From NCBI GenBank assembly GCA_009784235.1, contig WRCC01000002.1, positions 248,736 through 312,735 of the forward strand: a stretch of DNA of 64,000 bases, given 5' to 3'. The position numbers and the translations under genes are program-made. The notes beneath the pieces are model-generated. The model did not search any database. It was not told the DNA's origin and saw nothing but the letters and a program-made list of their open reading frames with translations. Below are positions 48,286 through 57,486 of this stretch, one piece after another. Every line of letters starts with the position of its first letter. Positions within the stretch are counted from its first letter, which is position 1. This DNA is from Alphaproteobacteria bacterium. Lineage in GTDB: Bacteria > Pseudomonadota > Alphaproteobacteria > Rs-D84.

Positions 48286-49851
48286 ATGGAAGCAGGCGCG
48301 TTAAATTTTACCCCAAAAACATTGCCAAGTAATTTAGAGGCGGAACAGGCGGTATTGGCCGCCATCCTGATGAATAATCGTGCGCTGGAACGTATTTCCG
48401 AATTTTTGCGCGCCGAACATTTTACTCATCCAGCCCACATCGAAATATATAAATTGATGGAACGTCAATTTGCCGCTGGATTCCCCGTCGATGTAATCAC
48501 AATTAAAAATTACCTGGAACAGCAAGGCGTTCTGGAATCCGTTGGTGGCGTGGATTATCTGTCGCAATTGGCCGGTGCCGGCACAACGGTTGTGAATGTC
48601 GAACAATATGGCCGCATAATATATGAAAACGCTCTGCGCCGCGAACTGATTGCGCTGGGCCAAAATATCACAGATTCCGCATTTATCGAAGATTTGGATA
48701 AACCGGTAATGTCGCAAATCGAATCAGCGGAAGCAAAATTGTTTGAATTATCGGCAACCGGTGAAATCGACCGTGGCCCAGTGGAAATTGGCGCGGCAAT
48801 GAAATTTGCATTGGAAGAAGCCGAAATCGCATACAAAGCCGATGGAAAATTATCTGGACTGACCACTGGACTTCGCGATTTGGATAAATCTATCAGCGGA
48901 CTGCACAAATCTGATTTAATTATTATCGCCGGACGTCCCGCAATGGGTAAAACGGCCGTTGGCATGAATATCGCGTTTAATGCCGCGAATGCAATTTTAT
49001 CGGGTCGGGCGAATCCGAAATTCAAGGGCGCGGTTGTATTCTTCTCGCTTGAAATGTCGGCATCGCAATTGGCGGCGCGTGTATTGTCATCCCAGGCAAA
49101 AGTATCGGCGTCGTCATTGCGCAATGGTTCGATTACCGACGAAGATTTTTTGAAATTGTCGCAATATTCGGACGCATTGTCCAAAGTTCCGCTGTTCTTT
49201 GACGATACGCCGGGAATGTCCGTGCCGATGATGCGTACGCGTGCGCGCCGCTTGGCCCGGAAACATGGTGGAATATCGCTGGTTATTATCGACTATTTGC
49301 AATTGATGACATTGCCCGGTGGCGGTCGTCGTGGCGATAGCCGCGTTAACGAAGTTTCTGAAATCACTCGCGGCCTCAAAATGCTGGCCAAAGAATTGGA
49401 CGTTCCGGTTATCGCATTGTCACAGCTATCGCGTGCAGTTGAATCGCGCGATGATAAACGTCCGCTGTTATCTGATTTGCGCGAATCCGGTTCCATTGAA
49501 CAAGACGCCGACATCGTTATGTTCACGTACCGCGAAGAATATTATTTGCAAGGGCGCAATCCAGCAGATTCAATGTCCAGCGGCGAAAAATTCATGATGA
49601 ACAAACAGGATAATTGGGAAAAACGCCTGGCCGCATCGCGCGGCAAAGCCGAACTGATTATCGGAAAAAACCGTCATGGTCGGCCGGAAACTGTACATAC
49701 TAAATTTATCGGCGAATATTCGCTGTTCGATGATTTGGATGAATGGGGCCGCGGTGGTGCGAATGAATCGCTGGGCAATCCGGTTGGATTTACACCGCCG
49801 TCATCCGTACCATCTGGTCCTGATATCGACGATTTGCCAGATGATTTTTAA
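48286..49851 (+). CDS. dnaB: Replicative DNA helicase DnaB
   Basis: LPSNLEAEQAVLAAILMNNRALERI...IIAGRPAMGKTAVGMNIAFNA...VVFFSLEMSASQLAARVLSSQ...LVIIDYLQLM...LSDLRESGSIEQDADIVMF. Confidence 0.96.
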   Translation: MEAGALNFTPKTLPSNLEAEQAVLAAILMNNRALERISEFLRAEHFTHPAHIEIYKLMERQFAAGFPVDVITIKNYLEQQGVLESVGGVDYLSQLAGAGTTVVNVEQYGRIIYENALRRELIALGQNITDSAFIEDLDKPVMSQIESAEAKLFELSATGEIDRGPVEIGAAMKFALEEAEIAYKADGKLSGLTTGLRDLDKSISGLHKSDLIIIAGRPAMGKTAVGMNIAFNAANAILSGRANPKFKGAVVFFSLEMSASQLAARVLSSQAKVSASSLRNGSITDEDFLKLSQYSDALSKVPLFFDDTPGMSVPMMRTRARRLARKHGGISLVIIDYLQLMTLPGGGRRGDSRVNEVSEITRGLKMLAKELDVPVIALSQLSRAVESRDDKRPLLSDLRESGSIEQDADIVMFTYREEYYLQGRNPADSMSSGEKFMMNKQDNWEKRLAASRGKAELIIGKNRHGRPETVHTKFIGEYSLFDDLDEWGRGGANESLGNPVGFTPPSSVPSGPDIDDLPDDF

Positions 49852-49861
49852 AAATTTGTTA

Positions 49862-50602
49862 TCAAAATAAACTCAAATTACCACGCTTGAATTCTGGAAA
49901 CTGTTTGTATGTTTTTCCGTCCAAGATTGGTGCGGGCATATTGCCAGAACATCCATGTTCACTATATTGTTTAAACCAAAATGAAACTTTTTGTTCCAAA
50001 GTCCAATCGCGCACTTCTCGTATCCAATCAACGTTAACCGGTCTGGCATTCTGGCCTGATTCACCGCCCACAATCAACCAATCTATATTGGTCAAATCTA
50101 GCCTTTCAATTCGGTCCAATAGTGGTTCAAGCGATAAATATTTCATCACAGCAGGCACAGCTTTTAAATCATCCAATCGATTACGATATTTATTACTTTC
50201 AATTGTAACGCCGGCAACAATATTAGGCAGCCATTCCAAAAATGGTGCTAATTCGCGCATGCGATGCGACCGCTTGGTCAATATCGTATAAATATGCCAA
50301 TCCGCACGCTTCATAATGGCAAAAACTTTTTGAATGTATTCCAGTGGTATATCGTCGTGAAATAAATCACACATGGAATCGACGAATATCAGTCGCGGCT
50401 TTTTCCAGTGGAGCGGAATTTCCAGTCGTTCTGGCCGCAAAGTTAACTTGAATCCATTTTCATAACCGGCGATACCTTGGTTACATAGGCGTTCTGCAAT
50501 TGGCATCGCATAACAATTTTTGCATCCATCGCTATATTTTGTGCACCCGACAATTGGATTCCAGGTTGCATCCGTCCATTCAAGATTTGATTTTTGTGAC
50601 AT
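49862..50602 (-). CDS. DUF5131 / phage Gp37-Gp68-like three-Cys-motif protein
   Basis: IEWTDATWNPIVGCTKYSDGCKNCYAMPIAERL-type motif (LEWTDATWNPIVGCTKYSDGCKNCYA); IVGGESGQNARPVNVDWIREVRDWTLEQKVSFWFKQYSE. Confidence 0.85.
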   Translation of the reverse strand: MSQKSNLEWTDATWNPIVGCTKYSDGCKNCYAMPIAERLCNQGIAGYENGFKLTLRPERLEIPLHWKKPRLIFVDSMCDLFHDDIPLEYIQKVFAIMKRADWHIYTILTKRSHRMRELAPFLEWLPNIVAGVTIESNKYRNRLDDLKAVPAVMKYLSLEPLLDRIERLDLTNIDWLIVGGESGQNARPVNVDWIREVRDWTLEQKVSFWFKQYSEHGCSGNMPAPILDGKTYKQFPEFKRGNLSLF

Positions 50603-50637
50603 AGTAAAATCTTAGGCTATTTGTGCGATTTTCGCAA

Positions 50638-51495
50638 TTAAAATAAACTTTGCTGACCATATATCGCATTACATTTTGCAGAATAGCATAAAATATCATC
50701 TTTATAGTTTGCATGATTTTTTAATATGTTTTGCAATTTGCTGGCGCGCTGATGGTCGCGCACTATAAATATTAAATAATGGCTAGTTTTTAATGATATT
50801 TCTATTTGGAATTTAAAGGGAATAATATGACAATTACCAATGTCACCGGTCAAAGATTTTACATAAGTATCAAGTATGAAACGTTCATTTTTATATCCAG
50901 GATTCATCCGGCAGAATTCACGAATTTTTGCTAATGTTTTTGCATCAAACAAATCGTCGAAAAGTCCGCAAACAGCATCAAAATCCTTGAATCTATGAAA
51001 TTGATTAAAACTGAACAAGAGAACTATTTCACAATTAGGATTTCGCAACAACTCTCGCACATAGCTTCTATTCATGCCTTTCCAACCAAATGGGTCAAGA
51101 AATACGAAACTATGAGCATTATTTGGTATTTTTGGTCGCAGGTTACTAGTTGAGTTGTCGTGTGCAGATGTCGTTACAGATTTAATATATTTGAAATTTA
51201 GGATATTTGAAGTCGCATGGCGTAATTTCGCCATGTATTCAATATTATTATCATTTAAAACGATACAAAATTTTTGCGCCAACTTTCGGTCGGCGCAAAT
51301 TTCTTGAAGAACGCAAATGGGCGTGGATAAAGTTCCATCATCATAAACACCTGGTCCGGCGAATAAATCAATATAAAATAGGCTTTGTTGGATACGTACA
51401 CTGCTTAACCACAATTTAAATGATTGAAGAACGATTTTCATTTTAACTTCGGAATTAGCAGACTGCTCTACAAAGAAACTCGAATTGTTGTTCAT
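50638..51495 (-). CDS. tcmP: Three-Cys-motif partner protein TcmP
   Basis: YIDLFAGPGVYDDGTLSTPICVLQEI...SFVFLDPFGWKGMNRSYVRELLRNPNCEIVLLFSFNQFHRF; adjacent to DUF5131. Confidence 0.78.
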   Translation of the reverse strand: MNNNSSFFVEQSANSEVKMKIVLQSFKLWLSSVRIQQSLFYIDLFAGPGVYDDGTLSTPICVLQEICADRKLAQKFCIVLNDNNIEYMAKLRHATSNILNFKYIKSVTTSAHDNSTSNLRPKIPNNAHSFVFLDPFGWKGMNRSYVRELLRNPNCEIVLLFSFNQFHRFKDFDAVCGLFDDLFDAKTLAKIREFCRMNPGYKNERFILDTYVKSLTGDIGNCHIIPFKFQIEISLKTSHYLIFIVRDHQRASKLQNILKNHANYKDDILCYSAKCNAIYGQQSLF

Positions 51496-51636
51496 AATAA
51501 AAACTTTTGATATAAAAAAATTTCTGCACAGGAATGACAAATAAAAATGACCATCGCCTTTTTTTACTTGCCTTTGGCAATAATTTTCCCTAAGATTCTG
51601 TCAAGATTTCAAATTCTAAACCCAAGGGGTGTCATC

Positions 51637-52656
51637 ATGGCGTGGGAAGAAGTAATATTTCCAAATAACATTCGTAATATCCGTCTGTCGCGCGGTATGA
51701 AAATGACCGCGGTTGCACGGCAAGCTGGGCTGTCGCTGTCCGCAATGTCAAAGGTTGAAAAAGGCGTCCGCCGCTTGAATCAAAAGCAATTATTGACCCT
51801 GTGCGGAATTTTGGATTGCAAATTATCCGATATATTTATCAAAGAATCCGACCAATCGGCCGGATATTGGGAATCGGAAATGACACGTCGTTTGTCTGAT
51901 AATGAAAATTCTGGCTTGAAAATTTTCGGTACCGGCGTGCGTACATTGCGCCGCAAGATTGGCAAAACAATTGCGAATGCAGCCAAAGACGCAAAGATGA
52001 CATTGTCGGTATATCATAAAATCGAAGTTGGTCAACGCGAAGTATATGAAGATGAAATTGAAAATCTGGCGCATGCACTTGGACTGAATGCCGAATCTAT
52101 GTTCAAGGCAATTGCTGAATTGTTTGAATCTGGCGCGCTGACGAAACAAATTTCAAAGGTCGAAGAAAAAGCGCGCGCCGTCTTGACACCGAATAATCCG
52201 GCGGCCGGGCTCAGCATGCATGGCGCATTGTATGGTTCGAAAATTTATGATTCTGCGCGTAAAAAATTGGTACCGGTATTTGGAACGCCGGGCGATAAAA
52301 ATATTGTATTTAAAAAATCCGACGAAAAAATGATTGTTATGCCAATGAACCTGGAAGGGGAATCAGGCATATACGCGGTCATCCCGAATATTCGCCGGAT
52401 GGGTGTGATGTTTCCGAACCGGTCTTATCTGTTTGTGAATCCAGACGTGGTTCCACAACCGGGCGATTTGGCGATTGCGTTGGATGAAGACTTTGAAAAA
52501 TTGGAACCAGATACCAAAACGCATGCACGCATTGTTATGGTTGGTGAAGATGCCAAAGGCAATCTATACGGCCACATGGTTGCGCCGGATGAAAAAATCC
52601 CGGTTAAAAATACTGGCGGGCGTCTTCATAAAGTTGTTCAGATAGTTATTGAATAA
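51637..52656 (+). CDS. Tandem-HTH XRE regulator with S24/LexA-like C-terminal region
   Basis: IRNIRLSRGMKMTAVARQAGLSLSAMSKVEKGVRRLNQKQLLTLCGIL; second HTH LRRKIGKTIANAAKDAKMTLSVYHKIEVGQREV; C-terminal FPNRSYLFVNPDVVPQPGDLAIALDED...GNLYGHMV. Confidence 0.75.
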   Translation: MAWEEVIFPNNIRNIRLSRGMKMTAVARQAGLSLSAMSKVEKGVRRLNQKQLLTLCGILDCKLSDIFIKESDQSAGYWESEMTRRLSDNENSGLKIFGTGVRTLRRKIGKTIANAAKDAKMTLSVYHKIEVGQREVYEDEIENLAHALGLNAESMFKAIAELFESGALTKQISKVEEKARAVLTPNNPAAGLSMHGALYGSKIYDSARKKLVPVFGTPGDKNIVFKKSDEKMIVMPMNLEGESGIYAVIPNIRRMGVMFPNRSYLFVNPDVVPQPGDLAIALDEDFEKLEPDTKTHARIVMVGEDAKGNLYGHMVAPDEKIPVKNTGGRLHKVVQIVIE

Positions 52657-52708
52657 GATTTGTGGGGGCGGAAAATTTTCTGCCCGTACAGATTTCTTGG
52701 AGAGAGAG

Positions 52709-53359
52709 ATGAGAGAATCAAATTCCAAAACGGCACAGCGCCTTATGAACCTGTATCGCCAAGCACATGTGATAAACGGCGGATGGGTGGCGGTTAATGC
52801 CGTATTTATTGCCGAAGCCACTGCGCCGGTTTTGGAAGAATTAAAAAAATTACCGACCGGCGGTCGATTGGTAACGCATATTGAAAATTTAAAGCGCGGG
52901 CGAACCGCGGCGAATTCAATTGCGCGTGATTTGATGCCATATGGTGGCATTATGGAATCCGCACCAATGGATAATGATGATATCCCAACCGGAATTTCCG
53001 AAACCGATTTTGCATCAATTGAACGTGCGCTGGATAATTTCCAGCCGAACCAAGAAAGCCTGGATGCCATAAAATCATTGCCTGCCATCCAACAATTCGC
53101 TGACCGTTGGTTGGTCGGAATTCGTGCAACAATTGCTGGGCGGGCGGATTTGCTGGATAAATGGCGTGTGGTTTATAATGCGGACCGGGCGTTTTCGCTG
53201 TGGTCGCGTGCAAGTGATATTTTATCATGGACACCGACGGAACGCATGCGTGCCGAAGTCCAGGCTGATTTACCCGAATACGAATCATATCTGCCGATGT
53301 TCGGCGATGCAGGCAAAGAACTTTTGGGCAAACTTCGCGCATATGTCAGCAGTGTGTAA
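52709..53359 (+). CDS. Hypothetical protein
   Basis: Intact ORF with GGAGAGAGAG SD; no family recognised; adjacent to regulator. Confidence 0.5.
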   Translation: MRESNSKTAQRLMNLYRQAHVINGGWVAVNAVFIAEATAPVLEELKKLPTGGRLVTHIENLKRGRTAANSIARDLMPYGGIMESAPMDNDDIPTGISETDFASIERALDNFQPNQESLDAIKSLPAIQQFADRWLVGIRATIAGRADLLDKWRVVYNADRAFSLWSRASDILSWTPTERMRAEVQADLPEYESYLPMFGDAGKELLGKLRAYVSSV

Positions 53360-53360
53360 A

Positions 53361-53391
53361 AAAACAAAACCGCCATCAGGCGGTTTTATAA
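53361..53391. terminator. Hairpin shared by convergent ends of the 52709 gene and terminase N-half
   Basis: aaaaaCAAAACCGCCATCAGGCGGTTTTataaat; the TerL-N stop codon lies inside the hairpin. Confidence 0.7.
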
Positions 53392-53978
53392 ATAGTATCC
53401 TTTGTATGCGGTGTTCCGATATATATCATTGTGCCGTTGGGTGACAGAATAAAATCCAGTTCACGCAAACGTTCGCGTAATCGTTCACGCTTTTTCGCAG
53501 TGTTGCAAGTATTCGGAACTTCGACGTCATCGCATATAATCAAATCCGACCGCATGCCGGTGATATTTCCATTAATACCTTGGCAAATTACCGATGGTTC
53601 GCGGATACCCGGCGGCCGATTAATGGTTAATTTATGCGACCCCCATTCTTTTTTAACCGTTGGCAACATATCACGACACATTGGGTGGTTTTCCAGAATA
53701 TGTTTGATATGCGATACCATTCGCGATGCCAGGTTTGTTTCAGCCGATAAAATCAGAATTCGAGTATTCGGATTTTCACACAATTGCCATGCGGCAAACA
53801 CGCCGACCACGGTTGATTTCCCAGAATGCCGAAATGCGGTCAATAAAGCCCGACGCGGCGCATCACGCGCCCCTCCAATTAAAAAATTCAAAATTTTTTT
53901 ATGATGCACCGGTGTCGTTAAACCGATAAGTTCATTCCACGCGTCCAAGAACGCCGCGGCAAAATCAGAGCGTGCCAT
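53376..53978 (-). CDS. Terminase large subunit, N-terminal (ATPase) half as a separate ORF
   Basis: RRALLTAFRHSGKSTVVGVFAAWQLCENPNTRILILSAETNLASRMVSHIK...MRSDLIICDDVEVPNTCNTAKKRERLRERLRELDFILSPNGTMIYIGTPHTKDTIYKTA. Confidence 0.87.
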   Translation of the reverse strand: MARSDFAAAFLDAWNELIGLTTPVHHKKILNFLIGGARDAPRRALLTAFRHSGKSTVVGVFAAWQLCENPNTRILILSAETNLASRMVSHIKHILENHPMCRDMLPTVKKEWGSHKLTINRPPGIREPSVICQGINGNITGMRSDLIICDDVEVPNTCNTAKKRERLRERLRELDFILSPNGTMIYIGTPHTKDTIYKTA

Positions 53979-54507
53979 AATCATCCATATTGGCCGCATC
54001 ATCTGTGATTGAACCATAATCAGTTGCTGCATTTTGGATATATGCCGACAAAACAGATAACAGATTATTATATAATCCAATCGTTCCGCCGCCGCTGGTT
54101 TTATCTTCGATAAGCATCCGCGTATAATGAATTACGCCCAGTACTTTGTCATGAACATTCTGCCATGCCGCCATATCTGTATCAATTTGGTTTATATCGC
54201 GCAATGCTTCGACCAAGAAATTGAAATCTGCGTTCAGTTGTTCTGGGTCTATTTTCGCGGTTGGTTGGTAATCGATAAACCGCGATAATTCGATTTTGCG
54301 AAATACATCAACAGTTGTGCCAGTATCCGGTGCATTCATCAAAACGACAGTTCCGCCTTTCATTGATTCATTCGGCAATACGTTATATAAATGCAAATCG
54401 ACCAATTCGTTATCAATTGCAATCTTGATATCCGCATGCTGAAAAAATGGAAAATCGAATGCAAATTCTGTCTGTGCGCCATCGGCAGCATATGAAATTT
54501 TATGCAT
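53965..54507 (-). CDS. Podovirus tail-fibre N-terminal-domain-like protein
   Basis: ISYAADGAQTEFAFDFPFFQHADIKIAIDNELVDLHLYNVLPNESMKGGTVVLMNAPDTGTTVDVFRKIELSRFIDYQPTAKIDPEQLNADFNFLVEALRDI (T7 gp17-like N-domain). Confidence 0.72.
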   Translation of the reverse strand: MHKISYAADGAQTEFAFDFPFFQHADIKIAIDNELVDLHLYNVLPNESMKGGTVVLMNAPDTGTTVDVFRKIELSRFIDYQPTAKIDPEQLNADFNFLVEALRDINQIDTDMAAWQNVHDKVLGVIHYTRMLIEDKTSGGGTIGLYNNLLSVLSAYIQNAATDYGSITDDAANMDDYGTL

Positions 54508-54511
54508 ATCA

Positions 54512-54862
54512 TCACCCCATTATTTTTGTGAATTCACCCGCCAAAGATTTCAATAAATTTGTTTTCTTTGGTTTTTTCAATTTAGCCAGCCGGTCCTGGT
54601 TGGATTTGCGTTTGGTATCAAACGGCGTTTCTTCTTCTTCGCGAATGCGTTTCAATACGGCTTCTTCGGTCATTCCGCGTCCGGTCATGCCAGATGCACC
54701 GTAAATTGCGCGTTGACGGGCAAGCGCTTTTTTGACCAAGTTTGTTTTCGCGGCTTCATCGCTTGCCATCTGGTCCAATATTTTTCGCCGTTCGGTTTTT
54801 ATTTCTTTTCCGGCGGCCCGATTTTTGATGATTCCATCTACTTCGTTCACAAGTTGTCCCAT
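54512..54862 (-). CDS. Small charged phage-type protein
   Basis: Intact 116-aa ORF between tail genes; KILDQMASDEAAKTNLVKKALARQRAIYGASGMTGRGMTEEAVLKRIREEE. Confidence 0.5.
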   Translation of the reverse strand: MGQLVNEVDGIIKNRAAGKEIKTERRKILDQMASDEAAKTNLVKKALARQRAIYGASGMTGRGMTEEAVLKRIREEEETPFDTKRKSNQDRLAKLKKPKKTNLLKSLAGEFTKIMG

Positions 54863-54874
54863 GATTTTCTCCTT

Positions 54875-56614
54875 TTATATAGAGTATCTGCCTTCGGCAG
54901 TAATTGATAATATGGTTGCGGGCAGGGGCTCGCTGCTGGTTATTGTCCATAATGGCTGGATAGTGTCCGTGGCGGTTCCCAAAAGATTTATGGAAACGTC
55001 GCCTGTGAAACCATTCGAATCTGGCGCATGTACATTGTTCGGTAATGGCGCGCGTAACATCCGTCCATCCATTCGAAAGAACAATGATTTTGTATCCATC
55101 AATCGCGCGGATATTTTGGTCAATCGTAGTTTTTTCGGATTATGTCCGGATGCGAATATCGGCATACCGGATGCGGTAAATGAAAATCCATATCCGCCCG
55201 AATCATTTGGCACGCTGTCTGAAAACTTTTCAACGAATGTTCCGATATCGCGATTCACTGCGACGAATACTTCGCCATTCATTACCGCAACGGATTTGAA
55301 ATCGCCCATCGTTCGATATACGGCCCATGCGGATACTGACGTTGCGGCGATTCGCGTCAAAACGGCCATCGACCCATCGGCCATTACAACAAACAATCGG
55401 CATGAACGGTCGTGATAAGCGATATCAACCGGCGTCTTCATAATATGTTTCGACAAAGCGCACAAATCAACTGCATCATACGTTTCACCAATTTGGTCCA
55501 AGACTAATTCGCGAATTTCTGAATCGTTTTTGGATACGAACGCGGTGCTGCCTTCGATTTTTTGCGGCTGCAGGTATCTGTCGCTGCGCGAACCAACCGA
55601 TGTATGTTGTTTGATATTTATTGTTGATGGCGTTAATGGTTTGCTGGAAATTGCCCATTCGCCTGCGGTTGTTAATATCTGTAAATTATCAGACGATGCA
55701 ACAGTGCATATTTGTTGCCGCGTGGATGATAGTAGCGTAAGAAAGATTGCCTCGTCATCCAATCCAGTGCCGACATCAAAGTTTTTATGGTCGCCGACTT
55801 TGGACATCCAGACGCCGCATGGCCAATCACGCGCGCCGCCGAAAACCAATCGGTCTTGGTGGAACGTGATGCTGGTCGGCCATCCGCGTCGCGCGGAAAA
55901 TGCGGTTTCGCGCCAATCTGAAATTGGGCCATTTGGCAAAGTATGTCCAGCGTTTGTTTGGGCGGTAACTATGGTCGAACTGGTTACCCCGGTAATCAGC
56001 CATTGCCGGTCGCCAACCATCAGTCGGTGTCCGATGTTCGCAGATGTCCAGAATGGTGTGGATGCAGTAATGGTCGCAAAATTATTTCCGTTTGGATGCG
56101 ATGTTAAGGTTAATTTGATATTGGCCGCATCATCGAATTTTATAAATGGTATTAATCGGTTTCCGTTTGCATCCGCGGAAAATTCAAAATCATACAATGT
56201 GAATGAACCATCTGGATTTTTCTGCAATATTTGTGGCGCATGATTCGGATGTGTAAAAATCATCGTGCCGAATCGCTGGGCATATTGTACGCCACGAATT
56301 TCATCACTGTTCCACGGCGTTAATATATCATCGACCAACTTATCATCTTTATAAATTTCAATACGTCTGGTCGATAATATCAGCATATAATTGTCATCAT
56401 CGCTGACCAACATTGGCACAATCATCGCATCCGGGCGTGTTTCAAACAAACGAATTGTTCCGGGCCGGCGACGTAATCCACCGCCTGGCAATACATCCAT
56501 GTTTTCCAATTTTGACAATCCGCGTGACGCGGCGGCTATGTCTGACCGGGCGAAAAATTCGGACGATATTTCACCAAGTGCAAAAGAATTTTGGGTGTTT
56601 ATAAATTTTCCCAT
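54875..56614 (-). CDS. Tail tubular protein B-like / tail nozzle protein
   Basis: NSFALGEISSEFFARSDIAAASRGLSKLENMDVLPGGGLRRRPGTIRL...YMLILSTRRIEIYKDDKLVDDI...VGDHKNFDVGTGLDDEAIFLTLLSSTRQQICTVASSDNLQILTTAGEWAI. Confidence 0.83.
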   Translation of the reverse strand: MGKFINTQNSFALGEISSEFFARSDIAAASRGLSKLENMDVLPGGGLRRRPGTIRLFETRPDAMIVPMLVSDDDNYMLILSTRRIEIYKDDKLVDDILTPWNSDEIRGVQYAQRFGTMIFTHPNHAPQILQKNPDGSFTLYDFEFSADANGNRLIPFIKFDDAANIKLTLTSHPNGNNFATITASTPFWTSANIGHRLMVGDRQWLITGVTSSTIVTAQTNAGHTLPNGPISDWRETAFSARRGWPTSITFHQDRLVFGGARDWPCGVWMSKVGDHKNFDVGTGLDDEAIFLTLLSSTRQQICTVASSDNLQILTTAGEWAISSKPLTPSTINIKQHTSVGSRSDRYLQPQKIEGSTAFVSKNDSEIRELVLDQIGETYDAVDLCALSKHIMKTPVDIAYHDRSCRLFVVMADGSMAVLTRIAATSVSAWAVYRTMGDFKSVAVMNGEVFVAVNRDIGTFVEKFSDSVPNDSGGYGFSFTASGMPIFASGHNPKKLRLTKISARLMDTKSLFFRMDGRMLRAPLPNNVHAPDSNGFTGDVSINLLGTATDTIQPLWTITSSEPLPATILSITAEGRYSI

Positions 56615-56626
56615 GGTATTTCCCCT

Positions 56627-57154
56627 TTAAAACCGTGCGCTGATTAATGAAAAATCTGCAACGCTTGTGGATGATGCCATCGTGCTGTCGATGAATTTTG
56701 CCGCGCGTAATTCAGAATCGTACAACGCTGCCAAAGTATTAAAGCAATTCTGGTTATCAGTCAGCGGCATACAAAATTCCATTGCCAGTTTCGTCGCAGC
56801 CAAAGATGAAAAAAACGCGGGATAGCTTTCGGAAACAATACGAATAACTGCAATGACTGTAATTTTGTCGTGCTTTGAAAGTATTCGATTGCCATTAATT
56901 TCATAATCGCGCGCATCGCACGATAATACCCGCAATACTTCAACAGGCAGCAAGAAATCATTGTCATCAGTCCGAACCAATTCGCATTTTTTTGTCGCGA
57001 ATTTCCATGGATGGGCGGCCAGCATGGAATCGGTGACATTTTCGAACAAAGTTCGCGCCAACTGGGCCGGCGCCGTATCTTCATTGAACGATTGAATTGG
57101 CTTTTCCCCAATTTTCAGCAATGCCATCGAACATAAATCTATTTTTGTAATCAT
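56627..57154 (-). CDS. Tail tubular protein A-like adaptor
   Basis: MITKIDLCSMALLKIGEKPIQSFNEDTAPAQLARTLFENVTDSMLAAHPWKFATKKCELV. Confidence 0.83.
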   Translation of the reverse strand: MITKIDLCSMALLKIGEKPIQSFNEDTAPAQLARTLFENVTDSMLAAHPWKFATKKCELVRTDDNDFLLPVEVLRVLSCDARDYEINGNRILSKHDKITVIAVIRIVSESYPAFFSSLAATKLAMEFCMPLTDNQNCFNTLAALYDSELRAAKFIDSTMASSTSVADFSLISARF

Positions 57155-57166
57155 AATGAATCCTTT

Positions 57167-57397
57167 TTATAAAATCGCGCCAATTGTGACATTCGCGTCG
57201 GTTGCGATAACGGCGCGCAGCGCGGCCCCGTCCGCCGCGTTTATAATTATTATGTCGCCAATGTTCATCAGCGTTTTAACGCTGTTGAAATATCCGCATC
57301 GTTGTATGTCGCCAGCGGCTGCATTTTCCGCGTAATGCCACAGAGTGAATCCGTTCGCATAAGCGATTACGGACAGGTTTTTATTTGCGAATGCCAT
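57167..57397 (-). CDS. Small virion-cluster protein
   Basis: MAFANKNLSVIAYANGFTLWHYAENAAAGDIQRCGYFN... between capsid and tail genes. Confidence 0.55.
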   Translation of the reverse strand: MAFANKNLSVIAYANGFTLWHYAENAAAGDIQRCGYFNSVKTLMNIGDIIIINAADGAALRAVIATDANVTIGAIL

Positions 57398-57413
57398 TTA
57401 AAAACTCCGTTTT

Positions 57414-57486
57414 TTAGTCCATAGTCGAAAGTCCATAGTAAAAAGTAAAAATTACTATGGACTAATGACTGTGGACTTTTTACTTA
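57414..57486. repeat. Stuttering palindrome of AGTCCATAG/CTATGGACT units
   Basis: tagtccatagtcgaaagtccatagtaaaaagtaaaaattactatggactaatgactgtggactttttacttac. Confidence 0.7.

Noticed and set aside
36943-53978. Simple frameshift or sequencing error as the cause of the split terminase
   Set aside because: Halves are about 15.6 kb apart with many intact genes between; a local error cannot explain it. A misassembly remains possible and is listed as a refuter.
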